A DNA stretch of 64,000 nt, from contig JBCCEJ010000018.1 of assembly GCA_039030335.1 (NCBI GenBank), positions 1 through 64,000 of the forward strand. The letters run 5' to 3'. This document shows positions 50,881 through 61,121 of this stretch, piece by piece. Each line of letters begins with the position of its first letter. Position 1 is the first letter of the stretch. The notes under the pieces are model-generated. The model saw only the letters and a program-made list of their open reading frames with translations, searched no databases and was not told where the DNA came from. The position numbers were made by a program, and so were the translations under genes. Source of the stretch: JBCCEJ01 sp039030335 (GTDB lineage: Bacteria; Pseudomonadota; Gammaproteobacteria; HK1).

Positions 50881-52101
50881 CTAGCCGGGTTTGCCGAACG
50901 CGCCCTGGTTGGCGAGAGCGTGGCACTCGGCCTCGGAGTAGCCGAGCTCGGACAGGACCTCATCGCGGTGTTGATGGGTTCCCGGAGCGGCTGTCACGTC
51001 GGCCTTGTCGTGGCCTGCGATCCAGAGCGGACTGTCGATCAGTTTCTCGATCCCTGCCTGCCCGAGTCCCGTTGTGCGGACCACACCGCAGGCGGCCATC
51101 TGGGCGTCTTGTCCGGTTTCGTCAGCCGTGCCCACGACGCCGATGATGAGGCCGGCTTCACCCAGCACCTGGCGCCAGTGCGCCAGATCGGCTGTAGCGA
51201 ACGCCGCATCGAGTGCCGCACAGAGCTCGTGCGGATGGGCATTGCGCGTCGCCCGGTCGGCGAAGCGCGGATCGTCGGCAAGTTCAGGTCTACCGATCGC
51301 CGCGATGAGCCGCGGCCAGTCACGGTCCTGATTTAGCACGGTCAGAATGAACCAGCGCCCGTCCCGCGTCTGGTAGTGGTTGGTCAGGGCATTGCCGGCC
51401 TGCTCACGCGGCGGTCGTAACGGCATCGACGTGCCGGCCAGCGTGGCCTGCGCGGCGTAACCGTTTGCCCATACCCCATTCGCAAGCAGCGAGGTGTGTA
51501 CTTCGGCGCCCTGACCCGTGCGCTGCCGATCGTAGAGCGCCAGCATGATGGCCCCGAACAGCGCCATGCCGGTCGGGTGGTCGCCTTGCCCCGGCATTGA
51601 ACGGGCCGGACCGCTGTCCGGATCTGGCCGGACGGCGTGCATCAGGCCGCTGCGCGCCCAGTAGGCGGTCGAGTCGAAGCCGGAGCGTGCCGCCTCCGGG
51701 CCGGCTTCTCCGTAGGCGCTGAGCGCGGCGTAGATGAGGCGCTCGTTCAACGGGCCGAGGTCGCCGTAGGTCAGTTTCAGCCGCGCGCGCGACGGCGGCG
51801 GAAAGTTCGTGATGAACACATCCGCGTTCGAGACCAGCCGCTGCAACACTTCGTAGCCGGCCGGATTGCCGAGATCGAGTCCGATGCCGCGTTTGTTGTG
51901 ATTCGTGAGATGCCAGTGAAACTCGTTGTCAGCCGGCGCCATGCCGGGGTTCGAGTTCAATGCCCGGTAGGTGTCGCCGCCGGGGTTTTCGACCTTCACG
52001 ACATCGGCCCCGAAGTCGGCCAGGATCGTCGCTGCAACCGGCGCGGCGATATAGCTCGCCGCATCGATGACCCGGAGTCCGTTCAGGATCGGTTCTGGCA
52101 T
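50881..52101 (-). CDS. Class III CoA-transferase (CaiB/BaiF family)
   Basis: The 406-residue enzyme moves CoA between carboxylic acids through an aspartyl anhydride. The family start LNGLRVIDAASYIAAPVAATILADFGADVVKVENPGGD is split here by its known elements (residues 7-43); the catalytic residue should be Asp143 in GFDSTAYWARSG. Relatives use oxalate, carnitine, mesaconate and other acids. It follows the aminotransferase gene by 12 bases and precedes the MFS gene by 6. The organic acid is unknown; oxalate or a C4-C5 acid is plausible next to glyoxylate chemistry. Confidence 0.92.
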   Translation of the reverse strand: MPEPILNGLRVIDAASYIAAPVAATILADFGADVVKVENPGGDTYRALNSNPGMAPADNEFHWHLTNHNKRGIGLDLGNPAGYEVLQRLVSNADVFITNFPPPSRARLKLTYGDLGPLNERLIYAALSAYGEAGPEAARSGFDSTAYWARSGLMHAVRPDPDSGPARSMPGQGDHPTGMALFGAIMLALYDRQRTGQGAEVHTSLLANGVWANGYAAQATLAGTSMPLRPPREQAGNALTNHYQTRDGRWFILTVLNQDRDWPRLIAAIGRPELADDPRFADRATRNAHPHELCAALDAAFATADLAHWRQVLGEAGLIIGVVGTADETGQDAQMAACGVVRTTGLGQAGIEKLIDSPLWIAGHDKADVTAAPGTHQHRDEVLSELGYSEAECHALANQGAFGKPG

Positions 52102-52113
52102 CGTTTGCGGCCC

Positions 52114-53286
52114 TCAGGCTGAATCGCGCAAGTAGTCCATCGCGGCCTGCGTGCCGCCGGCATTGATCGGCACGCCGGCCAGCGCGAGGCCCATCTCTAC
52201 GCCGGCCAATGTGCCGAGCAGCGTCAGGTCGTTGATGTCGCCGAGATGGCCGATGCGGAAAATGCGGCCCTTGACCTTGCCAAGCCCGGTACCAAGCGAC
52301 ATGTCGAATTTGTCGAGGATGACATCGCGGACCGCGTCCGCGTCGTGTCCGTCGGGCAGCAGCACGGCCGTCAATACCGGCGAGTGTTCCTCCTCGACTT
52401 CGCAGAGCGTCTCCAGACCCCAGTGCGCGATGCAAACGCGCGTCGCCTTGGCGTGGCGTTGGTGGCGCGCGAAGACGTTGTCGAGGCCTTCGTCGTCCAG
52501 CAGCATCTTCAGCGACTCATCGAGACCGTAGAGCAGGTTGGTCGCTGGCGTATACGGGAAGAATCCGGAGGCGTTGTTGCCGAGCATCGCGCCCCAGTCC
52601 CAATACGACGTATTGAAGCCGCTTCGGTCGTGCGCTTCGAGCGCCTTGCGCGAAACGCAGTTGAAGCCGAGTCCCGGCGGCAGCATCAGACCTTTCTGCG
52701 AGCCCGTCACGGTCACGTCGACGCCCCATTCGTCGTGTCGGTAGTCAGCTGAAGCGAGCCCGGAGATCGTATCGACCATCAACAGGGCCGGATGGCCCAC
52801 CGAATCGATCGCGGCGCGTACCGGCGCGATCCTGGACGTGACTCCGGTCGAGGTCTCGTTATGGACGCAACAGACCGCCTTGATCTCGTGTTCCGAGTCG
52901 TCTCTCAGCCGCGCGGCGATTTCGTCCGCGACCACCCCGTGTCGCCAGCTGCCCGGCAGGAATTCCGGTTTCAGCCCGAGCCGGGTAGCCAGTTCACACC
53001 AGAGCGTTGCGAACTGTCCGGTTTCATACATCAGCACCTTGTCGCCGGGCGACAGCGTGTTGACCAGTGCTGCCTCCCATGCCCCGGTGCCCGACGATGG
53101 AAACACGATGACCGGCTGCTCGGTCTTGAAGACGTCTTTCAGCCGCTCCAGAACGCGTTTCCCAAGCACGCCGAACGCGGGACCGCGATGATCGATAACC
53201 GGCATATCCATGGCGCGCAGAACGCGCTCCGGGACGGGGCTAGGGCCGGGGATCTGGAGGAAATGTCTACCGCTGCGGTGAGCCAT
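52114..53286 (-). CDS. Serine-glyoxylate / alanine-glyoxylate aminotransferase
   Basis: This 390-residue PLP enzyme of fold-type I converts glyoxylate to glycine with serine or alanine as amino donor. IPGPSPVPERVLRAM at the N-terminus, HNETSTGVTS (142-151) and the PLP lysine Lys198 (VTGSQKGLMLPPGLG) mark the SGAT/AGAT group. It is the first gene of a three-gene operon. It could use glyoxylate released by the malyl/methylmalyl-CoA lyase encoded 26 kb away, or serve a serine cycle; that link is inferred. Confidence 0.92.
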   Translation of the reverse strand: MAHRSGRHFLQIPGPSPVPERVLRAMDMPVIDHRGPAFGVLGKRVLERLKDVFKTEQPVIVFPSSGTGAWEAALVNTLSPGDKVLMYETGQFATLWCELATRLGLKPEFLPGSWRHGVVADEIAARLRDDSEHEIKAVCCVHNETSTGVTSRIAPVRAAIDSVGHPALLMVDTISGLASADYRHDEWGVDVTVTGSQKGLMLPPGLGFNCVSRKALEAHDRSGFNTSYWDWGAMLGNNASGFFPYTPATNLLYGLDESLKMLLDDEGLDNVFARHQRHAKATRVCIAHWGLETLCEVEEEHSPVLTAVLLPDGHDADAVRDVILDKFDMSLGTGLGKVKGRIFRIGHLGDINDLTLLGTLAGVEMGLALAGVPINAGGTQAAMDYLRDSA

Positions 53287-53578
53287 GTGTGGCGTATCTC
53301 CGGGACGCGTCGGGCGCGTAAAAGTCCGACATTGTAATACAGCGCCAGGACATGGTTCGCCAACGCTCGTTCAGGTCTGAACGCAACCCCAGCTGGCGCA
53401 TATGCTGGCCGGACCCGTGCGTCGGTTTCAGCCGGGCCCGACTACTGTGGTCGCACCGCGTGCGCCGAAACGCAGGCCGCAAGCAATCCAGATACCGGGT
53501 GGCTTTTTGAACGTCTGCTGGCACGCGGCCGTCCCGACATTGATAAGCTCTCTACGGGAACCACCGTGGGAATTTGTC

Positions 53579-54334
53579 ATGAGTCTTCTACGCATCGAGA
53601 CCGACGGCGCCGTTCGCACCGTCACGCTCTGTCGCCCCGAAAAACGCAACGCCATCAACCCGGAGATGATGCAGGCGCTGCTCGACGCTTTTACCGCCAC
53701 GCCGCCGGATACCGAGCGGGTCACGGTGATCAGGGGTGAAGGCAGTGTGTTTTGCTCCGGTCTGCAGTTGGGTCACGACGGTGTGGCGCAGGACGAGGCG
53801 GGGCGTATCGAGCAGATGTTCGACGCCGTACAAAATTACCCGCTGCCGGTGGTTGCGGCGGTTCAGGGGCCAGCTATTGCCGGAGGCTGCGAGTTGGCAC
53901 TGCACTGCGACTTCATCGTCGCTGAGCACAATGCGCGCCTGCAGATGCCGCTCGCACAGATCGGTGTTGCCGTAACCTGGTTCCTGGCCAAGAAACTCAT
54001 CGAGTTCGCCGGGCCGTCGACCACGCGCGAGTTTCTGTTGCTGGGTGAGCCGTTGTCAGCCGGCCGGTTACACGAGCTCGGTATCGTGACGCGTGTGTGT
54101 GAACTGAGCGAGATGGATGCAACGGTCGAGAAGTTGACGGCACGGCTTGCCGGCAACGCACCGATGTCGATGCGCGCAATGAAAAAGATCATCGTGCGTC
54201 AGATGTCGTACCTGATGGAGACACCGCATGCTGATCTCGAAGCCGACGTCGCGGCGGTTTATGCCAGTGCCGACGCGCTCGAGGGCGTGCGTGCGAAGGT
54301 CGAAAAGCGCAAACCCGAATTCACCGGACGGTAG
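53579..54334 (+). CDS. Enoyl-CoA hydratase/isomerase family protein
   Basis: The 251-residue crotonase-fold protein has VRTVTLCRPEKRNAINP, IRGEGSVFCSGLQL and AVQGPAIAGGCELALHCDF. The second oxyanion segment is normal. The ATG at 53579 has GTGGGAA upstream; the open frame further up overlaps the promoter region of the aminotransferase gene and is not used. It lies alone between divergent and convergent neighbours. Substrate unknown. Confidence 0.87.
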   Translation: MSLLRIETDGAVRTVTLCRPEKRNAINPEMMQALLDAFTATPPDTERVTVIRGEGSVFCSGLQLGHDGVAQDEAGRIEQMFDAVQNYPLPVVAAVQGPAIAGGCELALHCDFIVAEHNARLQMPLAQIGVAVTWFLAKKLIEFAGPSTTREFLLLGEPLSAGRLHELGIVTRVCELSEMDATVEKLTARLAGNAPMSMRAMKKIIVRQMSYLMETPHADLEADVAAVYASADALEGVRAKVEKRKPEFTGR

Positions 54335-54346
54335 CTTCGCGGCCTT

Positions 54347-54362
54347 CACCGGGAATCCGGTG
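54347..54362. terminator. Possible hairpin terminator between convergent hydratase and MFS genes
   Basis: CACCGG (54347-54352) and CCGGTG (54357-54362) form six perfect pairs around a GAAT loop, 13 bases after the hydratase stop. The stem is short and no T-run follows, so this is tentative. Confidence 0.4.
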
Positions 54363-54389
54363 GACGACCTGGACGCGCGTTCAGGTACC

Positions 54390-55583
54390 TCAGCGAAACT
54401 CACCGCGCTTCGGCAATGAGTAGACCAGCACCAAGCCGATAGCAGCCATCACGGCGAGCGACCAGAAGGCGGCCGCGTAGCTGCCGGTTTCATCGAACAA
54501 CCGGCCAGCCGCCAGTGGACCCATCGAGGCGCCGAGCGTGCCGCAAAACAGCACGATGCCGAACAGCGCGCCGTGTGCGCGCATCCCAAAGTATTCCGCA
54601 ACGGTCGGCGAGACGACGGTGAACAGGCCGCCGTGGCCAATCCCGTAGACACAGCAGAAGAGATAGAGCTGCCACGGCGCGGTCGCCTGCGCGAGGAACG
54701 CAAGCGATCCGCCGAGTATCACCAGACAGACCATTGCGGCCGTGCGTCCGCCGAGCCGGTCGGCGCCGTTACCTACGCTCAGGCGTCCAACAATGCTCAC
54801 GAAGCCGATGATCGACAGCAAACCGGCCGCCGCCGACGTCGACAAGCCGAGATCCTGTGCATGTACGGGCAGGTGCACCGGGATCGTGACGAGTGTTGGC
54901 AGAAACATGAACTGCACGATGCAGAGCGTCCAGAACGCCCGGGTGCGCGATGCTTCCGCCAGCGTGCGCCCGGTCAGCGGCGGTTTGGCCGCGGCCTGCG
55001 TGTTGTCCGGGGTTGGTGGTTCGACGCGAGTACCCAGACCGTAACCCGCACCGGCCAGCGCGAGCCCGCCGCCAACTCCCAGCACCAGCACCGCGGTTCG
55101 CCAGTCGAACGCCTGCAGGAGCAGCGCGACCATCAACGGGATGACGATCTGCCCGCACGCCGTGCCAACCTTGACCACGCCGCTCATCATGCCTCGTCGC
55201 CGCGTGAAAACGCGCGCGATGACCGACAGCGTCACGACGTCATGGGTGCTGAGCCCGAGTCCGATGAACAGGCCATAGAGCACGAACAGCTGCCAGGGCG
55301 CGTCGAGCATCGCCATCAGTGCATAGCCGAGTCCCCAAGACACACCCGCGGTGATCATCAGCGCCCGGGGTCCGAAGCGGTCGTTCAAGTGTCCTGCGCC
55401 CATCGCGCCCAGACCCATGACCAGGAACGACAGCGAGATACAACCAGACAACAGCGTGCGCGACCAGCCGAATTCCTGCTCGAGCGCCGTGAAGATCACG
55501 CCGTAGGCGAACAGGCCGCCGATCATGACGCCCTGAACCAGGAAAGAACTGCCAACCAGAATATAGCGGCGGTCATTGAACAC
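54390..55583 (-). CDS. MFS permease, OFA/MCT type
   Basis: The 397-residue protein has twelve spans with GHLNDRFGPRALM between spans 2 and 3 and a middle loop at about 190-210. The N-terminus (RRYILVGSSFLVQGVMIGGLFAYGVIF) matches the oxalate-formate antiporter/monocarboxylate branch. It lies 163 bases downstream of the hydantoinase genes on the same strand and may import their substrate. No firm substrate. Confidence 0.86.
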   Translation of the reverse strand: MFNDRRYILVGSSFLVQGVMIGGLFAYGVIFTALEQEFGWSRTLLSGCISLSFLVMGLGAMGAGHLNDRFGPRALMITAGVSWGLGYALMAMLDAPWQLFVLYGLFIGLGLSTHDVVTLSVIARVFTRRRGMMSGVVKVGTACGQIVIPLMVALLLQAFDWRTAVLVLGVGGGLALAGAGYGLGTRVEPPTPDNTQAAAKPPLTGRTLAEASRTRAFWTLCIVQFMFLPTLVTIPVHLPVHAQDLGLSTSAAAGLLSIIGFVSIVGRLSVGNGADRLGGRTAAMVCLVILGGSLAFLAQATAPWQLYLFCCVYGIGHGGLFTVVSPTVAEYFGMRAHGALFGIVLFCGTLGASMGPLAAGRLFDETGSYAAAFWSLAVMAAIGLVLVYSLPKRGEFR

Positions 55584-55746
55584 GATTGGCGATTCCTGAA
55601 GCGTTGGCGTAATTGCCCGAGGCGTTAGCGTAGTTGAATGGAGAATCCGGCCCGTGAAGTTGTCGAGCGGCCAATCGGGCTACCGAAGCAGTCTTTTGCG
55701 CGTGGCGCCCGAACGCACAAGTTACCTGGGCCGTGCCTGCAGGTTC

Positions 55747-57444
55747 TCAATCCGCACCGGCCGCTTCCGGGTAGAACCGGGCAACGAAGGCGGCGGTGAA
55801 TTTGCCGCTGTCGGCATCTTCGCGCAACGCCTCGGCGTCGCGTTCGCCTGGTGCACCGAAACCGCCGGCCCCGGGCGTTTCGATCACGATCCGGGTGTGC
55901 AACGGCACTTCGACCTCGCCCGGTTTGTCATCCAGGCGACGCTCTCCGTCGCCGTCGCGGATCAAGAACTGGCCGGAGGCCCCGGGTGCCCCGCCAGCGA
56001 GTCCCCACGGCTGATGACGAAAGCGTTCTCCGACGCCATTGAATACGCAGTTGTGCGCAACCGGAGTCACGACCCGCCGAAGGCCCATGCCGCCGCGAAA
56101 ACACCCGGCGCCGCCCGAGTCCTCGACGAGACTGTATTCCTCGACGCGTAACGGGTACTCCTGTTCGATGGCCTCGACCGGCAGGTTCGAGGTATTGGTG
56201 ATACCGACCTGCACGCCGTCTTTGCCGTCTTTGGTCGGACGCGCACCCATGCCGCCGCCGAGCGTTTCGAGATAGAGGTACGCTTCGCCGTTGCGCGGGT
56301 CCACGCCGGCGAATACAGCTGTCGTGTTGGCGCCGTTCGCGGCGGCCGTGACCCGCCCGGGCAAGGCTTGCGCCAGCGCGCCGAGTACCACGTCGATGAT
56401 GCGTTGGCAGGTGTGCGCACGGGCAGCCACCGGGGCTGGAAATACCGAGTTCAGCAGCGTGCCGATCGGGATCGAGATGTCGGCGACATCGATCACACCC
56501 TGGTTGCTCGGCACTTCCGGGTCGAGTACCGCCTTCAGTGCGTAGCACACGCTTGCCGACGTCGCATTCATCGTCGTGTTGACGTTGCCGGTCACCTGCT
56601 CGCTCGTACCGGCAAAGTCGAAGTGCGCACGGTCGTCCGCGATCGTCAGCGTCAGTTTGATCGGAACGTCGAGCGTGCGCACGCCATCACCGTCCATGGC
56701 GTCTTCAAATGTATAGACGCCATCGGGAATACTGCGGATGCCGTCACGCATACGGGCTTCGGTGCGTCGCATGATCTCGTCGAACGCGCCGCGCACGCGG
56801 GCGAGACCGTGCGTTTGCACCACCTCGGCAAACCGCCGCGCGCCGAGATTACAAGCAGCGATCTGGGCGTTGTGATCACCGCGCCGCTCATCGGGAACGC
56901 GTACGTTCAGCAGCATGATGTCGAAGATATCTGTTTGCAGTTCACCGCGCCTGAACAGCTTGACGACCGGCAGTCGCAGTCCCTCCTGGTAGATCTCGGA
57001 CATGCCGCCCGCCATCGAACCCGGCGCCATGCCCCCGACGTCGGCGTGGTGGGCGATGTTGCAGATGAATGCGGTCAGCTCACCTTCGATGAAAATGGGC
57101 ATCGCGTAGTTGATGTCCGGCAGGTGGGTGCCGCCGGCGGTATGCGGATCGTTCGCGACGAAGATGTCGCCTTCCTCAATGCGCCCGGCGAATTTCTCGA
57201 GCAGACACTCCATCAAGCCGCTCATCGACGCGATGTGGATTGGCAGCGCCTCGACGGCCTGCACGACCAGCCGGCCTTTGGGGTCGATGATCGCGATCGA
57301 ATGATCGCGCCGCTCTTTGATGTTGGTCGAGTACGACGAGCGCATCAACGCCACGAAACACTCATCCGCGATCGATCGCAGTCCGTTGCCGATAATCTCG
57401 AGGCTGATGGGGTCGAGCCCCAGGTCGTCGGTCGCCTGGTTCAT
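55747..57444 (-). CDS. hyuB: Hydantoinase B/oxoprolinase family subunit
   Basis: The 565-residue subunit pairs with HyuA in ATP-dependent ring opening of hydantoins, 5-oxoproline or in related acetone/acetophenone carboxylases. Family features: DPISLEIIGNGLRSIADE at the start, IFVANDPHTAGGTHLPD and IAHHADVGGMAPGSM with metal-binding Asp/His residues, and the C-terminal GGMGLRRVV. Its ATG overlaps the TGA of hyuA (ATGA), so they are coupled. Which ring is opened is unknown. Confidence 0.92.
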   Translation of the reverse strand: MNQATDDLGLDPISLEIIGNGLRSIADECFVALMRSSYSTNIKERRDHSIAIIDPKGRLVVQAVEALPIHIASMSGLMECLLEKFAGRIEEGDIFVANDPHTAGGTHLPDINYAMPIFIEGELTAFICNIAHHADVGGMAPGSMAGGMSEIYQEGLRLPVVKLFRRGELQTDIFDIMLLNVRVPDERRGDHNAQIAACNLGARRFAEVVQTHGLARVRGAFDEIMRRTEARMRDGIRSIPDGVYTFEDAMDGDGVRTLDVPIKLTLTIADDRAHFDFAGTSEQVTGNVNTTMNATSASVCYALKAVLDPEVPSNQGVIDVADISIPIGTLLNSVFPAPVAARAHTCQRIIDVVLGALAQALPGRVTAAANGANTTAVFAGVDPRNGEAYLYLETLGGGMGARPTKDGKDGVQVGITNTSNLPVEAIEQEYPLRVEEYSLVEDSGGAGCFRGGMGLRRVVTPVAHNCVFNGVGERFRHQPWGLAGGAPGASGQFLIRDGDGERRLDDKPGEVEVPLHTRIVIETPGAGGFGAPGERDAEALREDADSGKFTAAFVARFYPEAAGAD

Positions 57445-59519
57445 GCGGAGCCCTCCTCAGCCGCTGACAGTTTGATGATGAGATGCCCTGCTGCGGTGAT
57501 CTCGGCTATGGCGCCGGGATAGACCGGGATCGTCGTGTCGAGTTGCTCGATGATCGCCGGGCCTGCAATGCGATGCCCGGCTTCAAGCGAACTCCGTGCG
57601 TAGATCGCGGTGCTGACGGGCGCGTCCGGCGCGAAGTGAACATCCCGGTGTTCGATGGGTTCCGGAGGCTCGTCCGGTGCGGTCGACGATCCCGCGGTCG
57701 GGACTGCGCCGAGGCGCGCCCTCGCCGCCAGACGCACGTTGACGACTTCGATCGGATCGTCTGCGCTCGCGTAGCCGTAAGCCGTTTCGTGCGCCGCGCA
57801 AAAGCGCGCGTGCAGCGCTGCCGTGTCGGGCAGGTCGTCCGCGGTCAGCGTCGTCCCGGAAGCCAGCGCGACGCTCAGCTCGAAGTTCTGACCCACATAG
57901 CGCGCGTCGACGCCGAGTTCCAGATGCTGACCGTCCGCATCGGCCTGTTCAGATGCAAACCACGCATTGGCCTGTTCGAGCAACTGAGCGGCTGCGGCCG
58001 TCAATGCCTGCATACCGGACGTGTCCACGCGGGTGCGCGCGCTGGCGACGAAGTCTTCCTTGAGGTCGGAAACCACCAGACCCTGGGCGCAGACGATGCC
58101 TGGCGATGCCGGGATCAGCAGTTCGTCGATGCCGAGGCTCACCGCTACCTCGTGCGCGTGCAACGGTCCGGCGCCGCCGAACGGCATCAGTACGAACGTG
58201 CGCGGATCGTGTCCGCGCTCGACCGAGATGGTCCGAATGGTGCGCACCATATTGGCGACGACGATGCCGAGCACGCCATGTGCTGTGCGCTCGACGCTAA
58301 AACCGAGCTTCTCCGCGAGCGGTGCAAACGCGGCGCGCGCACGCGCCTGGTCGAGCGCCATCTGGCCGTTCAGCAAACCACGGGCTGACAGCCGCCCGAG
58401 CAGCAGATTCGCGTCGGTCACGGTAGGTTGTTCACCGCCGCGCCCGTAACAGGCCGGGCCCGGATCGGCGCCGGCGCTGAGCGGGCCTGCTTTGAGCAGT
58501 CCATCCCGGTCAAACCACGCGACCGAGCCGCCCCCGGCACCTACCGTTTCGATGTCGACGCTGGGCAGACGAACTGGAAAGCCGGCGACGTCGCGGTCGT
58601 ACGTCAGGTCGGCCTGGAAGTCTCTTATCAAGGCGACGTCGGCGCTGGTGCCGCCCATGTCGAGCGTAATGACGTTGCGGCGCTCGGTTTCTTTGGCCGC
58701 ATGGGCCGCCCCGACGGCTCCGGCGGCCGGGCCCGACAGCGCCGTGCGCACCGGCAGGGCCCGTGCGCGCGCCGGTGACATCAGTCCTCCGCTCGACTGA
58801 TTGATGCCGAGGGTTGCGTCCGGCGCGCGTTCGCCGATCGCCTGTTCGAGTCGTGCGAGGTAAGCGCCCATGATCGGTTGAAGATACGCGTTCAGGACCG
58901 TGGTCGACAGGCGCTCGTATTCGCGAAACTCAGGCTGCACCTCGCTCGAGATCGAAACGGCCACGTCGGGCAGGCGCGCCTGCAGGGCGTCTCGAACCTG
59001 CTGCTCATGGGCGCCATTCCTGAATGCGAAGATGAATCCGACGGCACACGCACTCGCGCCGCTCGCGCGCACTGCATCGACGACCGCATCGATGTCTGCA
59101 GACGTCGGCGCGATCAGGACTTCACCTTCCGGACCGACGCGCTCGGCGAGCTCCAGGCGATGCGCCCGGGGTACGAGCGGGGGCGGGTGATCCTGGTAGA
59201 GATCAAACATATGCGGCCGGGTCTGCCGCCCGATCTCCAGCAGATCCCTGAACCCGTATGTCGTTACCAGCGCGACGGTGCCGCCCTTGCGCTGAATGAG
59301 CGTGTTGGTCGCGACCGTCGTGCCGTGCGAGAGGCGCTCGATGGCACGCTCGTCGATACCGCTGTCGTCGCAAAGTGCTCTGAGACCGGTCAGGATGGCG
59401 TCGGCGGGATTGGCCGGCGTAGACGGCGTCTTGCCGACGACCACCTGCCCGGAGTCAGTGTTCGTTGCGTAGAAATCCGTGAACGTGCCGCCGACGTCGA
59501 CGCCAATGCTCCAGCCCAT
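57441..59519 (-). CDS. hyuA: Hydantoinase A/oxoprolinase family subunit
   Basis: The 692-residue ATP-binding subunit begins with the acetate-kinase-like phosphate loop IGVDVGGTFTDF. LSHGTTVATNTLIQRKG follows near 75-90, then the LDMGGTSADVALI loop near 275 and PFGGAGPLHAHEVA near 455. The ATG at 59519 has AGGAA upstream; the longer open frame to 59729 lacks homology and overlaps the divergent region. With hyuB it should couple ATP hydrolysis to ring opening or carboxylation of a small cyclic amide or ketone. Confidence 0.92.
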   Translation of the reverse strand: MGWSIGVDVGGTFTDFYATNTDSGQVVVGKTPSTPANPADAILTGLRALCDDSGIDERAIERLSHGTTVATNTLIQRKGGTVALVTTYGFRDLLEIGRQTRPHMFDLYQDHPPPLVPRAHRLELAERVGPEGEVLIAPTSADIDAVVDAVRASGASACAVGFIFAFRNGAHEQQVRDALQARLPDVAVSISSEVQPEFREYERLSTTVLNAYLQPIMGAYLARLEQAIGERAPDATLGINQSSGGLMSPARARALPVRTALSGPAAGAVGAAHAAKETERRNVITLDMGGTSADVALIRDFQADLTYDRDVAGFPVRLPSVDIETVGAGGGSVAWFDRDGLLKAGPLSAGADPGPACYGRGGEQPTVTDANLLLGRLSARGLLNGQMALDQARARAAFAPLAEKLGFSVERTAHGVLGIVVANMVRTIRTISVERGHDPRTFVLMPFGGAGPLHAHEVAVSLGIDELLIPASPGIVCAQGLVVSDLKEDFVASARTRVDTSGMQALTAAAAQLLEQANAWFASEQADADGQHLELGVDARYVGQNFELSVALASGTTLTADDLPDTAALHARFCAAHETAYGYASADDPIEVVNVRLAARARLGAVPTAGSSTAPDEPPEPIEHRDVHFAPDAPVSTAIYARSSLEAGHRIAGPAIIEQLDTTIPVYPGAIAEITAAGHLIIKLSAAEEGSA

Positions 59520-59775
59520 CGAAATTCCTGGTGACGTGCAGTGATGACAAGGCGCGACAGTATGCGCCAAAGCGCAGGGGCGTTCAGGCATTTCGCAGTC
59601 GATCGGTCTGGCCCGGGCCCCGCGCTTCGAGCGCGGCGTGGCCGTCGCGTCGGCGTTTTGCATAGCGGGGGTGTCGCTGTGCAAACTGACGCGACGGTAC
59701 GTGTCGGCGGCGGCCTTGCCCGCCGTCACTACCCGACCGTTCTGAGGCCAACCCGTTCAGGAGCTGAGTGCGACC

Positions 59776-60828
59776 ATGAGTCTCTACGCTTACACCCGTG
59801 TCGCGGAGCAGCGCTACCGCGAACGCTTCGGACTCGACTTTGAAGACTTTGTACCAGGGCAGCTGTTCCGGCATCGCCCTGGTGTGACGCTGTCACAGCA
59901 GGACAACGTCGACGAATCGCTCGATACCCTGAACGCAGCGATGGTGCACTACGACGGCAACTACGCGGCGCAAACCACCTGGGGCCGCGAGCTGATGGTC
60001 TCCACCGTGACTTTGCAGCGCCTCGTCGGTATGTCCTCGAAGACCTTCGGCCGCAAACACGCGGTGTCGGGGTTCACCGAGATCGCGATGACCGGGCCAG
60101 TATTCGGTGGAGACACGCTGTACGCCGAATCCGAGATCCTCGCAGTCGATGCAGCGGCGGACGCGCGCATGGGCGAGGTCACCGTGTGCTGCCGCGGCAT
60201 CAATCAGGACGAGCGTGAGGTCGCGCGGGTCACGTACCGCGTTGACGTCTGGCGGCGCGGACAGCACCCCGAGGAACGGCACGGCCGTAGCGAAGACGCT
60301 GCGGAGCCCCGATTCCTTGCGCACCGCACTGACGACGACGGAGCACTGCTGGAGCAGGTTGGGTTGTTCTTTGAAGACTGCCTGCCCGGCGAGACTTTCA
60401 TGCATTGGCCGAGCCGCACGATGCTGCGGGATGAAGGTCTTCAGCACGCATGGCGCTCGTTGGAGCTCGCACCCCAGTACCACGACCTCGACTGGGTCGA
60501 ACGGTATGGAGATGGTGAGTTCCGCTTTACCGAAGCCTGGATCATCGCCGCTGGCACGGCCATGACCACGCGCACCTTTGGTCGTGTTGTCGCGAACCTC
60601 GGGTGGACCGATATCGCCCTGGTCGCGCCGGTTCGTGCTGGCGACACACTATCGTCCGAGTCGACGATCCTGGACGCCAGGGAATCGAAGTCCCGGCTGA
60701 ACGAAGGCATCCTCGGCGTGGAGACCCGTTGCTACAACCAGCGCGCGGAGCTGGTCATGTCGTATCAGCGCCGTCTGCTGGTCTACAAGAGGGGCGCGAA
60801 AACACCCTATGCAGCCGCAGGGTACTGA
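59776..60828 (+). CDS. Two-domain MaoC-type dehydratase
   Basis: The 350-residue protein has two hot-dog domains (about 18-165 and 190-340). Each begins with an FEDFVPG/FEDCLPG motif, which is usual for MaoC-like acyl-CoA hydratases of the mesaconyl-CoA type. It is a distant paralog of the hydratase at 24301. It may act on mesaconyl-C4-CoA or another branched unsaturated acyl-CoA. It is divergent from the hyuA-hyuB operon, and GGAGCTGAG precedes its ATG. Confidence 0.85.
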   Translation: MSLYAYTRVAEQRYRERFGLDFEDFVPGQLFRHRPGVTLSQQDNVDESLDTLNAAMVHYDGNYAAQTTWGRELMVSTVTLQRLVGMSSKTFGRKHAVSGFTEIAMTGPVFGGDTLYAESEILAVDAAADARMGEVTVCCRGINQDEREVARVTYRVDVWRRGQHPEERHGRSEDAAEPRFLAHRTDDDGALLEQVGLFFEDCLPGETFMHWPSRTMLRDEGLQHAWRSLELAPQYHDLDWVERYGDGEFRFTEAWIIAAGTAMTTRTFGRVVANLGWTDIALVAPVRAGDTLSSESTILDARESKSRLNEGILGVETRCYNQRAELVMSYQRRLLVYKRGAKTPYAAAGY

Positions 60829-61121
60829 TGGCGCGCGGCGCCCGAAAAGCGCGAACTGGTCCACAGAACCGCGATCTCGCGGCGGCCGGCGCCCCAATTC
60901 GGCTCGAAACTGAGAACTCCGGCAAGAAAACGACTAAAACTTAAGCGTATTCACAGACGTGACAGAGGCCTGAGTGCAGTTTCCGCTACTGATTTTGCGG
61001 TAAGAGACGACAACACGGCTTAAGTGACATAAGAAAACCCCGTGATAGCGGTAGGACCGCGGACCGGGACTGGCAACAACCTGGGGATGTCGATGGCACC
61101 TCGAGGTTTGGAGGGAGCCAG

